IMG/VR virus record: IMGVR_UViG_3300032241_002170 | Span: 1 to 29,835 of that record | From: a virus | Direction: 5' to 3' (one strand) | DNA: 29,835 nt | Shown: one piece after another, positions 6,706 to 14,287 of the stretch | Numbering within the stretch: the first letter of the stretch is position 1 | How the letters are laid out: each line of letters opens with the position of its first letter | Translations under genes and position numbers: made by a program | Notes under the pieces: generated by a model | Databases searched by the model: none | What the model saw: only the letters and a program-made list of their open reading frames with translations | What the model was told of the DNA's origin: nothing

Positions 6706-6763
6706 AAAAAAGAAAAGAAAATTATTGATAGAATCAATAATTCTGATGGTACTAATGTTAATT

Positions 6764-6771
6764 GATAAATA
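6764..6771 (+). promoter_or_regulatory. Late promoter-like GATAAATA
   Basis: GATAAATA overlaps the second TGA downstream of the Cys-rich gene. No gene starts within 100 bases and a terminator follows at 6802, so it may be only a remnant or drive a short RNA. Confidence 0.3.
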
Positions 6772-6801
6772 ATTTGGGCTACCCACAATTATTGTCGCCG
6801 C

Positions 6802-6844
6802 AGAGGGGCACCTGGCAAAATCCAGGTTGACACCCCTCTTTTTT
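6802..6844 (+). terminator. Two-part terminator hairpin before the gp43 operon
   Basis: Outer stem AGAGGGG (6802-6808) with CCCCTCT (6833-6839), inner stem ACCTGG (6810-6815) with CCAGGT (6822-6827), then a run of T to 6844. It ends transcription from the hsp20 region. The early promoter for the next operon is built into its 3' half. Confidence 0.85.
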
Positions 6845-6855
6845 CTTGCTATAAT
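6827..6855 (+). promoter_or_regulatory. Consensus sigma-70 early promoter of the gp43 operon
   Basis: TTGACA (6827-6832), exactly 17 bp, TATAAT (6850-6855), with a TG one base before the -10 (extended -10). All 12 positions match consensus. It lies 22 bases before ATG 6878. The -35 and spacer are made from the terminator hairpin's 3' arm and T-tract. Confidence 0.92.
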
Positions 6856-6877
6856 GTATTGAAGAGGAAATTTAAAA

Positions 6878-7219
6878 ATGTCAATTAAAATTGTTTTATT
6901 GAAATCTGGAGAATCTATTATCTCCGATGCCAAAGAACTTGTTTTAGAAGATAAACCTTGTGGATATTTGCTTAAAAATCCACATAAAATTCAATTAAAT
7001 TATGATGGTGGAATTCTTCTTACGGAAAATAAAAATTCTACTCAAAGTGGAGAAGTAGAAGTTACGTTTTCAACTTGGATCCCACTAACTAGTGATAATG
7101 AAATTGTTATCCCGAAAGATTGGGTTGTTACTATTGTAGAACCGCTTAAAACTATAACGGAAATGTATGAAGAAAAAATCAACGAACAAAATAATAAAGT
7201 GTCTAATTCTCAAAATTGA
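6878..7219 (+). CDS. Small conserved cyanophage-type protein, beta-rich (paralogue 1)
   Basis: 113 residues: MSIKIVLLKSGESIISDAKE, a GYLLKNPHKIQL strand, a WIPLTSDNEIVIP turn and VVTIVEPLKTITEMYEE near the end. The alternating hydrophobic pattern suggests a small beta-barrel. Similar proteins sit just upstream of gp43 in cyanomyoviruses; function is not known. First gene after a perfect early promoter, so expressed early with gp43. The next gene shares its overall plan, including the TIV(E/D)P signature, suggesting tandem duplication. Confidence 0.75.
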   Translation: MSIKIVLLKSGESIISDAKELVLEDKPCGYLLKNPHKIQLNYDGGILLTENKNSTQSGEVEVTFSTWIPLTSDNEIVIPKDWVVTIVEPLKTITEMYEEKINEQNNKVSNSQN

Positions 7220-7448
7220 TACTACCGTAATTTCTGAAATTGATGAAGTTCCTTCAGAATTGGGAGAACCAGATTGTAAATTAATTAATCCATTTGAATT
7301 ATCTAAAGGAATTGCTGGAGATTATTATTTGAAGGTTTGGCCTGATGTCACAGAACAGAGAGAAATGATGATTCACTCAGATAGTATTTTAACTATCGTG
7401 GATCCAAAATCTGATTTAATTGATAAGTATCTTGAATTAACTAAGTAA
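7167..7448 (+). CDS. Small conserved protein (paralogue 2) upstream of gp43
   Basis: Up to 93 residues from ATG 7167, which lies 53 bases inside the previous gene. The first ten residues (Lys-rich) look artificial, and the family-like part begins near KCLILKIDTTVISEIDEV, so a non-ATG start closer to 7197 is possible. Core features are GEPDCKLINPFEL and a C-terminal SILTIVDPKSDLIDKYLE that mirrors paralogue 1. The stop overlaps the gp43A start (TAATG). Function unknown; position suggests a polymerase-linked or early role. Confidence 0.7.
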   Translation: MKKKSTNKIIKCLILKIDTTVISEIDEVPSELGEPDCKLINPFELSKGIAGDYYLKVWPDVTEQREMMIHSDSILTIVDPKSDLIDKYLELTK

Positions 7449-8725
7449 TGTCTTTACGCTTTTACACTAACGTTCAAATGGTCGGAGATCAATTTCTCGT
7501 TCGTGGTTATGAAAATGGGCAAAGTTTCATGACTCGTGAGAAATTTTCTCCGACTCTTTTTGTGCCTTCTAAAAAACAAACCAAATACAAGACTCTCACT
7601 GGAGAATGTGTAGAAGCAGTTCAACCAGGATCTGTGAGAGACTGTCGTGACTTTATTAAAAGGTATGACGGAGTAGAAGGATTTAAAATTTATGGAAATG
7701 ATCGTTACATCTATCAGTATATTTCTGATAATTATCCCGAAGATGAAATTAAATTTGATATTTCAAAAATCAAACTAGCTACGATTGACATTGAGGTTGC
7801 TTCCGAAAATGGATTTCCAGATGTAGAAAGTTCTGCAGAAGAAATTCTCTTGATTACTATTCAAGATTATAATACAAAAGGAATTCGCACTTGGGGGAAG
7901 GGTGAATTTAAGAATAATCAAAAAAACGTTCAGTATCGGGGATTTTCTAATGAATACGATCTTTTAAATGACTTTATTCATTGGTGGATGGATCATACTC
8001 CTGAAGTTATAACTGGATGGAATAGTGAATTGTATGACATTCCATATCTTGTTCGTCGTTTAGATAGAATTCTTGGAGAAAAGTTAATGAAACGTATGTC
8101 ACCCTGGGGATTGGTGACAGAAAATGAAGTATTCATTTCTGGGCGTAAACATATTTCTTATGATATTGGTGGAATTACTCAGCTTGATTATCTCAATCTT
8201 TATAAGAAGTTCACTTATACCAATCAAGAATCTTATCGCTTGGATCATATTGCTTTTGTTGAACTTGGTCAAAATAAGTTAGATCACTCTGAGTATGATA
8301 CCTTTAAAGACTTTTATACAAAAGGTTGGCAGAAGTTTGTAGAATACAATATTATTGACGTGGAACTTGTTGACCGATTGGAAGACAAGATGAAATTGAT
8401 TGAACTTGCAATTACGATGGCATATGATGCTAAAGCAAATTATGCTGATGTATTTTCTCAGGTTCGTATGTGGGATACAATTATTTACAACTATCTTAAA
8501 AAAAAGAATATTGTAATTCCCCCAAAAGAAAGAACCGATAAAGATTCTAAGTATGCTGGTGCATATGTGAAAGAGCCAATTCCTGGTGTATATGATTATG
8601 TTGTCAATTTCGATTTAAATTCACTTTATCCTCATCTTATTATGCAATACAGCATAAGCCCTGAAACATTAATTGAAAAACATCAACTTAATAATCGTAT
8701 TGCAGAATTGGAGAAAATGTTGTAG
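7448..8725 (+). CDS. gp43A: DNA polymerase gp43, N-terminal half (exonuclease and palm motif A)
   Basis: 425 residues of a family B polymerase. Contains the N-terminal domain and the 3'-5' proofreading exonuclease: Exo I TIDIEVA (Asp114, Glu116), Exo II TGWNSELYDIPYL, Exo III EYNIIDVELVD. Palm motif A FDLNSLYP (Asp389) is present. It stops 30 residues after motif A, following ISPETLIEKHQ and a charged helical segment (NNRIAELEKML). Motifs B and C are on the next polymerase gene. The break is caused by the inserted HNH gene. The two halves presumably assemble as a two-chain enzyme, as reported for split gp43 in T4-related Aeromonas phages. Confidence 0.93.
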   Translation: MSLRFYTNVQMVGDQFLVRGYENGQSFMTREKFSPTLFVPSKKQTKYKTLTGECVEAVQPGSVRDCRDFIKRYDGVEGFKIYGNDRYIYQYISDNYPEDEIKFDISKIKLATIDIEVASENGFPDVESSAEEILLITIQDYNTKGIRTWGKGEFKNNQKNVQYRGFSNEYDLLNDFIHWWMDHTPEVITGWNSELYDIPYLVRRLDRILGEKLMKRMSPWGLVTENEVFISGRKHISYDIGGITQLDYLNLYKKFTYTNQESYRLDHIAFVELGQNKLDHSEYDTFKDFYTKGWQKFVEYNIIDVELVDRLEDKMKLIELAITMAYDAKANYADVFSQVRMWDTIIYNYLKKKNIVIPPKERTDKDSKYAGAYVKEPIPGVYDYVVNFDLNSLYPHLIMQYSISPETLIEKHQLNNRIAELEKML

Positions 8726-8770
8726 AATATCCTCAACTTATAAATAATAATGTGTGGATACAATAAAACA
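8718..8770 (+). promoter_or_regulatory. Late promoter in a weak hairpin before the gp43-embedded HNH gene
   Basis: TATAAATA (8739-8746) lies 25 bases before ATG 8772. It is in the loop of an interrupted stem: TATCC (8728-8732) with GGATA (8756-8760), then, past a 3x3 internal loop, TA with TA and TGTT (8718-8721) with AACA (8767-8770). The 3' arm ends one base before the ATG. Weaker than the GIY-YIG hairpin but the same layout. Confidence 0.45.
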
Positions 8771-8771
8771 A

Positions 8772-9338
8772 ATGCAACCAAAATTTAACATAACACAAGA
8801 ACAACTACATCAACTTTATATTGTTGAAAACAAAAGTCGCAAAGAATGTGCTGAATTTTTTGGATGTTCCGACCCTCTTATTAAGCAGAAAATACGAAAG
8901 TATGGACTCCAAAAACCTAAACATTTGGAGAATAAAAATAAAGAGAGAAAGGAAACTCTTTATTGTGAAAATTGCGGTTCACCATTTATTGTAAGCAGAT
9001 TTAGAGCAACAAGTGAGAAATGGAAACTTCAATTTTGTTCTCATTCTTGTTCTTCTAAATTTAGATATTTGGGAGAAGACCATAAAAGAGCATCAATAAA
9101 TTATCACGCATCGTTAAGGAGAAGTAGAACTAAATATGCTTTTGATGAAACCGCAAATCAACAAAAAATAAATTCTTTTTATGAAGAAGCAGTTAAATTG
9201 ACAGAAGAAACTGGTATTCCCCACGAAGTGGACCACATCATTCCAATTTCCAAAGGAGGAAAACATCACGAAAATAATTTGCAAATACTAACAGCAACTG
9301 AAAATCGCAAAAAATATAATAAAATTATGGAGAATTGA
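8772..9338 (+). CDS. HNH homing endonuclease splitting gp43
   Basis: 188 residues from ATG 8772 (GTG 8754 is an in-frame alternative). The N-terminal helix-turn-helix (QEQLHQLYIVENKSRKECAE, then FFGCSDPLIKQKIRKYGL) probably reads DNA. A zinc-finger-like CENCGSPF...FCSHSC follows. The C-terminal HNH core is HEVDHIIPISKGGKHHENNLQIL. The gene fills almost all of the gap between the polymerase halves (28 bases to GTG or 46 to ATG before it, one base after), leaving no room for a group I intron core, so it interrupts gp43 as a free-standing gene. Its last codons (ATGGAGAATTGA) provide the GGAG ribosome site for gp43B. Confidence 0.9.
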   Translation: MQPKFNITQEQLHQLYIVENKSRKECAEFFGCSDPLIKQKIRKYGLQKPKHLENKNKERKETLYCENCGSPFIVSRFRATSEKWKLQFCSHSCSSKFRYLGEDHKRASINYHASLRRSRTKYAFDETANQQKINSFYEEAVKLTEETGIPHEVDHIIPISKGGKHHENNLQILTATENRKKYNKIMEN

Positions 9339-9339
9339 G

Positions 9340-10686
9340 ATGTGGAAAGATGTTCGTCAAATGTCTCCTCAAGAAATTAAGGAGGAACTTGAGGCACTTA
9401 AACAGGTAAGAGAACTTACTACAAAGGTGAGTGTAGACAAACTTCTAAATCAAGAGTTGGATTTAACACCACTAACAAAAGTAAATCTCACCATGACTGC
9501 GAATGGGGCACTCTACCGCAGGGTAAAGGGATTTCTTCCAGAACTGATGGAGAAAATCTATAAAGATCGCACCATCTATAAAAAGAAAATGATTGCGGCA
9601 AAACAGGAATATGAAAAGAAAAAAACGAAGGCACTGGAAAAGGAAATTGCAAGGTGTAACAACATTCAAATGGCAAGGAAGATTCAACTTAATAGTGCTT
9701 ATGGTGCTATTGGCAATCAGTACTTCCGTTATTTTAAACTAGCGAATGCTGAGGCAATTACTCTTTCAGGTCAAGTTTCAATTCGTTGGATTGAAGATAA
9801 AATTAACAAGTACTTAAACAAAATTCTTAAAACAAATGATGTTGACTATGTTATTGCTTCGGATACTGATTCTATCTATCTTAATATGGGTCCTTTGGTG
9901 GAGACTGTATACAAAGGAAGAGAAAAAACTACTGAAGGCGTTGTTTCGTTCCTTGATAAGGTCGCTAAGGTGGAACTTGAAAAACATATTGAAAGTTGTT
10001 ACCAAGAACTGGCGGATTATGTGAATGCATATGACCAGAAGATGCAGATGAAACGGGAGAATATTGCCGACCGTGGAATCTGGACTGCCAAAAAACGTTA
10101 TATTCTCAATGTTTGGGATAGTGAAGGTGTTCGTTATGAACAACCTAAACTTAAGATGATGGGTATTGAGGCAGTTAAATCTTCTACTCCTGCACCTTGT
10201 CGCCAGATGATTAAGGATGGTCTGAAACTGATGATGAGTGGAACTGAAGAAGAGGTGATTGAGTTTATTGATAAATGCCGTGCTGAATTCAAAAAACTTC
10301 CTCCAGAACAGATTGCTTTTCCAAGAACTGCTTCTGATGTTAAAAAGTATCAATCTTTTAATTCAATTTATGCTGAAAAAACTCCCATTCATATTCGTGG
10401 GGCACTTCTTTTTAATCACTATGTGAAGGAAAAAAATCTTACCAATAAGTATTCACTTATTAATAATGGAGAAAAAATAAAATATCTTTATTTAAAAACT
10501 CCAAATACAATTCGTGAAAATGTCATTTCCTTTATTTCGGATTTTCCAAAAGAACTCTCACTTGACAAATACATAGATTATGAATTACAATTTGAGAAAG
10601 CATTCTTAGATCCACTTAAATCAATTTTGAATTCAATTGGGTGGAAAATTGAGAAAACTATAAATCTTGATTCTTTTTTCAATTAA
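9340..10686 (+). CDS. gp43B: DNA polymerase gp43, C-terminal half (palm motifs B and C, thumb)
   Basis: 448 residues. Begins with a charged helical segment (MWKDVRQMSPQEIKEELEAL) and then typical gp43 sequence (VSVDKLLNQELDL, TANGALYRRVKGFLPELME). Motif B is KIQLNSAYGA (Lys114-Tyr121) and motif C is ASDTDSIYL (Asp175, Asp177). The palm aspartates 175/177 must combine with Asp389 of gp43A for catalysis. The C-terminus INLDSFFN resembles the clamp-binding tail of gp43. ATG 9340 follows the HNH stop by one base with GGAG seven bases upstream. Together the halves total 873 residues, as expected for a full gp43. Confidence 0.93.
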   Translation: MWKDVRQMSPQEIKEELEALKQVRELTTKVSVDKLLNQELDLTPLTKVNLTMTANGALYRRVKGFLPELMEKIYKDRTIYKKKMIAAKQEYEKKKTKALEKEIARCNNIQMARKIQLNSAYGAIGNQYFRYFKLANAEAITLSGQVSIRWIEDKINKYLNKILKTNDVDYVIASDTDSIYLNMGPLVETVYKGREKTTEGVVSFLDKVAKVELEKHIESCYQELADYVNAYDQKMQMKRENIADRGIWTAKKRYILNVWDSEGVRYEQPKLKMMGIEAVKSSTPAPCRQMIKDGLKLMMSGTEEEVIEFIDKCRAEFKKLPPEQIAFPRTASDVKKYQSFNSIYAEKTPIHIRGALLFNHYVKEKNLTNKYSLINNGEKIKYLYLKTPNTIRENVISFISDFPKELSLDKYIDYELQFEKAFLDPLKSILNSIGWKIEKTINLDSFFN

Positions 10687-10802
10687 TGGAACTTCCAATA
10701 TCAGAATCAGAATTTCAAAAGATTCTTGAACTTCTTCAAAAATCTAATGAAAAACAATTATATGCTAAATTGTGGACTTTTAATTTTAATCGTAAAAAAT
10801 AA
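10686..10802 (+). CDS. 38-residue conserved protein between gp43 and uvsX
   Basis: ATG overlaps the gp43B stop (TAATG), and the gene ends two bases before uvsX. Sequence MELPISESEFQKILELLQKS, then a basic end with KLWTFNFNRKK. An amphipathic helix plus an aromatic-basic tail. A short gene in this place is common in cyanomyoviruses. Function unknown. The coupled start and stop argue that it is real. Confidence 0.6.
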   Translation: MELPISESEFQKILELLQKSNEKQLYAKLWTFNFNRKK

Positions 10803-10804
10803 TT

Positions 10805-11812
10805 ATGGATTTTCTTAAGGATATTGTAAAAGAAATCGGCGGTGAGTATACACAACTTGCTTCTGATATTGATGAGACTGAGACTTATGTTGATACAGGT
10901 TCATACATTTTTAATGCATTGGTTTCAGGTAGCATATTTGGTGGTGTATCTGGGAATAAGATTACTGCTATTGCTGGAGAGTCTTCTACTGGAAAGACTT
11001 TTTTCTCTCTCGCCGTGGTTAAGAACTTTCTTGATACTCATCCCGATGGTTACTGTCTCTACTTTGACACTGAGGCTGCTATCACTAAATCTCTATTAGA
11101 ATCTCGTGGAATTGATACTTCTCGCCTTGTGGTTGTTAATGTTGTTACTGTTGAAGAGTTTCGTGGAAAGGCACTCAAAGCAGTAGATTTGTATATGAAA
11201 AAACCTGAAGGAGAACGCAAACCCTGTATGTTTGTGTTAGACTCTCTAGGTATGCTCTCTACAGAAAAAGAAATTACTGATGCACTAAACGACAAACAAG
11301 TTCGTGATATGACCAAATCACAACTGATTAAAGGTGCATTTCGTATGCTTACTTTGAAACTTGGTCAAGCAAACATTCCAATGATCGTTACGAATCATAC
11401 CTACGATGTTATCGGTGCTTATGTTCCTACTAAAGAGATGGGAGGTGGTAGTGGTCTTAAGTATGCTGCTTCTACCATCATTCATCTCTCAAAGAAAAAA
11501 GAAAAGGATGGAACAGAAGTCATTGGAAACATTATCAAGGCAAAGACTGCTAAGTCGCGTTTGAGTAAGGAAAATAAAGATGTTGAAGTTCGTCTTTATT
11601 ATGATGAACGTGGTCTTGATAGGTATTACGGTTTGCTTGAATTAGGAGAACTTGGTGGTATGTGGAAAAACGTTGCGGGTCGTTATGAAATTGATGGTAA
11701 GAAAATTTATGGAAAGGAAATTCTAAAAAATCCTGAACAATATTTTAATCCACAAATAATGCAAGCTCTGGATGAAATCGCACAAAAGGAATTTTCTTAT
11801 GGCAAATCTTAG
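10805..11812 (+). CDS. uvsX: UvsX RecA-like recombinase
   Basis: 335 residues. Forms filaments on single-stranded DNA and catalyses strand exchange for recombination-dependent replication. Walker A GESSTGKT is at residues 58-65, Walker B-like MFVLDSLGML is present, and TEKEITDALNDKQVRDMTK and the MGGGSGLKYAASTIIHL segment are UvsX/RecA features. Located after gp43 as in cyanomyoviruses. The end overlaps the next gene by 14 bases. Confidence 0.95.
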   Translation: MDFLKDIVKEIGGEYTQLASDIDETETYVDTGSYIFNALVSGSIFGGVSGNKITAIAGESSTGKTFFSLAVVKNFLDTHPDGYCLYFDTEAAITKSLLESRGIDTSRLVVVNVVTVEEFRGKALKAVDLYMKKPEGERKPCMFVLDSLGMLSTEKEITDALNDKQVRDMTKSQLIKGAFRMLTLKLGQANIPMIVTNHTYDVIGAYVPTKEMGGGSGLKYAASTIIHLSKKKEKDGTEVIGNIIKAKTAKSRLSKENKDVEVRLYYDERGLDRYYGLLELGELGGMWKNVAGRYEIDGKKIYGKEILKNPEQYFNPQIMQALDEIAQKEFSYGKS

Positions 11813-12356
11813 TGAATTGATTCAAATTTATGATGATGCTTTAGAACCAAATATTTGTGAGTTTTTGATTGGAATATTTGAACAGTTTCAAAATAACCAT
11901 GAAAGAATTCAAAATGATGGTAAACAATGTTTTACACAATTTAATCTAACTGAAAATTGTAAAATTGCTCAAGAAGTTGATCAAATTCATAATCATTTAA
12001 TTAGAAAAACTTTAGAGTATAAAGAAAAATATTATGAATTGATGGATAACAGATGTTTTCCTTCAGAACATGCTTTTGAACAATATAGGATTAAAAAATA
12101 TAATCCTGGAGGGGAAGATTGGTTTGATACTCATGTTGATGTTGTCAATCATGAAACTGCAAGAAGATACCTTTCATTTTTTTGGTATTTGAATGATGTG
12201 GAAACTGGAGGTCAAACTCAATTTTTGAATACAAGTGTAACTCCAAAAACAGGAAGATTGGTTATGTTCCCACCTATGTGGATGTATCCTCATAAAGCTC
12301 AACCACCTTTGAGTGGAGCAAAATATCTTTTACATACATATCTTCACTATAAATGA
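11799..12356 (+). CDS. 2-oxoglutarate/Fe(II) oxygenase, prolyl-4-hydroxylase type
   Basis: 185 residues from ATG 11799, which lies inside the uvsX end. Iron ligands are clear: His112-x-Asp114 in FDTHVDV and His165 in MYPHKAQP. SFFWYLNDVETGGQTQF is the typical strand before the second half, and a basic residue (Lys175) may hold 2-oxoglutarate. Many T4-like cyanophages carry such enzymes, but the substrate is unknown; a protein residue or a nucleic acid base are both possible. Overlaps the next gene, a second oxygenase of a different subfamily. Confidence 0.88.
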   Translation: MANLSELIQIYDDALEPNICEFLIGIFEQFQNNHERIQNDGKQCFTQFNLTENCKIAQEVDQIHNHLIRKTLEYKEKYYELMDNRCFPSEHAFEQYRIKKYNPGGEDWFDTHVDVVNHETARRYLSFFWYLNDVETGGQTQFLNTSVTPKTGRLVMFPPMWMYPHKAQPPLSGAKYLLHTYLHYK

Positions 12357-12898
12357 AAAATATTCGTATTATTGAAACTAACGTTGATGTATCTGGTATT
12401 TTAAAACAACTGGAACAATATTCTGGAGATTGGGGATCTCAAAAGAAAATCAAAGATGCGGAACAACTTGATTCTAAAAAATATACTGTTACTGTTGATG
12501 TTCTTCAACTAATTGTTGGTGGAATTACCAAAGAAGGTGAATATGTTGGAAATACTGAAATTTGTGAAAAAACTCCAGCATATGAGCATCATACTGAAGT
12601 TCTTAAATTTGTTTTTAACAGATTCAAAAAATTAAGACGTTGTGCTTTTTTGTCTCTTCCTGTTGGGCAAATAGTTGGAACTCATACTGATGAAGGAACT
12701 TATTACCTTACAAAAGATAGATACCATCTTTCCATTCAGGGAAAATACGAGTATAATGTGGGTGATGAAAAGATAATTGTTGAACCAGGAACTTTCTTTT
12801 GGTTCAACAATAAACTTCCACATAGTGCAATAAACATTGGAGAGGAACCAAGAATTACATTTGTTTTTGATGTTCCTCATCACAAGAAAAATCTTTAG
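12353..12898 (+). CDS. Aspartyl/asparaginyl beta-hydroxylase-like oxygenase
   Basis: 181 residues, ATG overlapping the previous stop (ATGA). Double-stranded beta-helix with iron ligands His111-x-Asp113 (GTHTDEGT) and His157 (NKLPHSAIN), and Arg167 (EPRITFVFDV) placed to bind 2-oxoglutarate. VEPGTFFWFNNKLPHSAIN is typical of the Asp/Asn hydroxylase family. Substrate unknown. It stands between uvsX and gp41 in the replication operon, so it is expressed early or middle. Pairing with a prolyl-hydroxylase-type enzyme suggests linked modification steps, but this is inference. Confidence 0.83.
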   Translation: MKNIRIIETNVDVSGILKQLEQYSGDWGSQKKIKDAEQLDSKKYTVTVDVLQLIVGGITKEGEYVGNTEICEKTPAYEHHTEVLKFVFNRFKKLRRCAFLSLPVGQIVGTHTDEGTYYLTKDRYHLSIQGKYEYNVGDEKIIVEPGTFFWFNNKLPHSAINIGEEPRITFVFDVPHHKKNL

Positions 12899-12907
12899 AT
12901 TCTTATA

Positions 12908-14287
12908 ATGGAAAAACTTGAGCTTACTATTCTCCGAAATTTAATTTATAATGAAGATTACTCTAGAAAAGTTATACCTTTTATACAACCAGATTATTTT
13001 GAACAAAGATCTGAAAAAGTTATATTTGAAGAAATTTCTAAGTTCATTGTCAAATATGGATCAGCAATTACAGTTGAAGCACTTAGTATTGAGATAGAAA
13101 ACCGAACCGATTTAACTGAATCTGAAAATAAGGAGATTCATGATTTTGTTTCTAAGCTTCATGATGGTGTTGTAGAAAAACAATGGATTCTTGATACTAC
13201 TGAAAAGTGGTGTAGAGATCGAGCAATTTATCTCGCCCTTATGCAATCAATTCATATTGCTGATGGTAAAGATGATAAAAAGAATCGTGACGCAATTCCA
13301 AGTATTCTTTCTGATGCCCTTGCAGTATCATTTGATAATAATATTGGGCACGATTACTTGGCAAATTATGCTGAACGTTATGACTATTACCACAAAAAGG
13401 AGGAAAAAATTGAATTTGATCTGGAATATTTTAACAAAATTACCAAAGGTGGTTTACCTCCTAAGACTCTTAACATCGCACTTGCTGGTACAGGTGTCGG
13501 CAAATCTTTATTCATGTGCCACGTGGCTAGCTCCGTGCTGCTCCAGGGGAGGAATGTATTATACATTACGCTTGAAATGGCAGAAGAAAAAATTGCTGAA
13601 CGAATTGATGCAAACTTATTAAATGTTCCAATTCAGCAATTGACTGATTTACCAAGAGCAATGTTTGAGAATAAGGTTACAAGTATTTCTAAAAAAACTC
13701 AAGGAACCTTAATCATTAAAGAGTATCCTACTGCTTCTGCTCATTCAGGTCATTTTAAAGCACTTTTGACTGAACTTGCTCTAAAGAAATCATTTCGCCC
13801 AGATATTATCTTTATTGACTATCTGAATATTTGTGCTTCTTCTCGTTATAAGGGTAATATTGGAGTTAATTCCTATTCCTATATTAAAGCAATTGCTGAA
13901 GAACTTCGTGGATTAGCAGTTGAGTTTGATTTGCCGATTGTATCCGCAACACAAACGACTCGTTCTGGATATGGTAATTCTGATGTAGAATTAACTGATA
14001 CTTCCGAATCTTTTGGTTTGCCTGCGACTGCCGATCTTATGTTTGCTTTAATTAGCACAGAAGAATTGGAAGGTTTGGGGCAACTCATGGTGAAGCAACT
14101 CAAAAATCGTTATAATGATCCAACAATGTATAAAAGGTTCATTATTGGTATTGATCGTGCCAAAATGAGACTTTATGATTGTGAGCAGAAAGCCCAGGAT
14201 GACATTCTTGACAAAGGAAAAGAAGAGGAGTATAATTACGAAGAAGATAAACCACTTACTAAAAAATTTGAGGGATTTAAATTTTAA
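12908..14287 (+). CDS. gp41: Replicative DNA helicase gp41 (DnaB-like)
   Basis: 459 residues (T4 gp41 475). Hexameric 5'-3' helicase that travels on the lagging strand and activates primase gp61. RecA-like core: Walker A GTGVGKS near residues 195-201, GRNVLYITLEMAEEKIAERID (motif H1a region), DIIFIDYLNICASSRYKG (Walker B) and LPIVSATQTTRSGYG (motif H3). Start ATG 12908. The last codons contain a perfect sigma-70 promoter for the genes downstream. The stop overlaps the mazG start (TAATG). Confidence 0.96.
   Translation: MEKLELTILRNLIYNEDYSRKVIPFIQPDYFEQRSEKVIFEEISKFIVKYGSAITVEALSIEIENRTDLTESENKEIHDFVSKLHDGVVEKQWILDTTEKWCRDRAIYLALMQSIHIADGKDDKKNRDAIPSILSDALAVSFDNNIGHDYLANYAERYDYYHKKEEKIEFDLEYFNKITKGGLPPKTLNIALAGTGVGKSLFMCHVASSVLLQGRNVLYITLEMAEEKIAERIDANLLNVPIQQLTDLPRAMFENKVTSISKKTQGTLIIKEYPTASAHSGHFKALLTELALKKSFRPDIIFIDYLNICASSRYKGNIGVNSYSYIKAIAEELRGLAVEFDLPIVSATQTTRSGYGNSDVELTDTSESFGLPATADLMFALISTEELEGLGQLMVKQLKNRYNDPTMYKRFIIGIDRAKMRLYDCEQKAQDDILDKGKEEEYNYEEDKPLTKKFEGFKF
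14208..14236 (+). promoter_or_regulatory. Consensus sigma-70 promoter inside the end of gp41
   Basis: TTGACA (14208-14213), 17 bp, TATAAT (14231-14236): all 12 consensus positions match. It is within the gp41 coding region, 50 bases before mazG, and would give mazG and the following small gene independent early expression. Confidence 0.8.

Noticed and set aside
8726-9339. Group I intron in gp43
   Set aside because: The HNH ORF occupies nearly the whole interval; the noncoding remainder (under 50 bases) cannot hold a ribozyme core, and the flanks read as polymerase-like helical sequence.
10562-10590. TTGACA in gp43B as a promoter
   Set aside because: The position 17 bp downstream is TTACAA, too far from TATAAT, and no gene begins nearby.
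12076-12104. TTGAAC-17-TATAAT inside the first oxygenase gene
   Set aside because: The -35 matches at only four positions and it lies mid-gene; kept below the reporting threshold.
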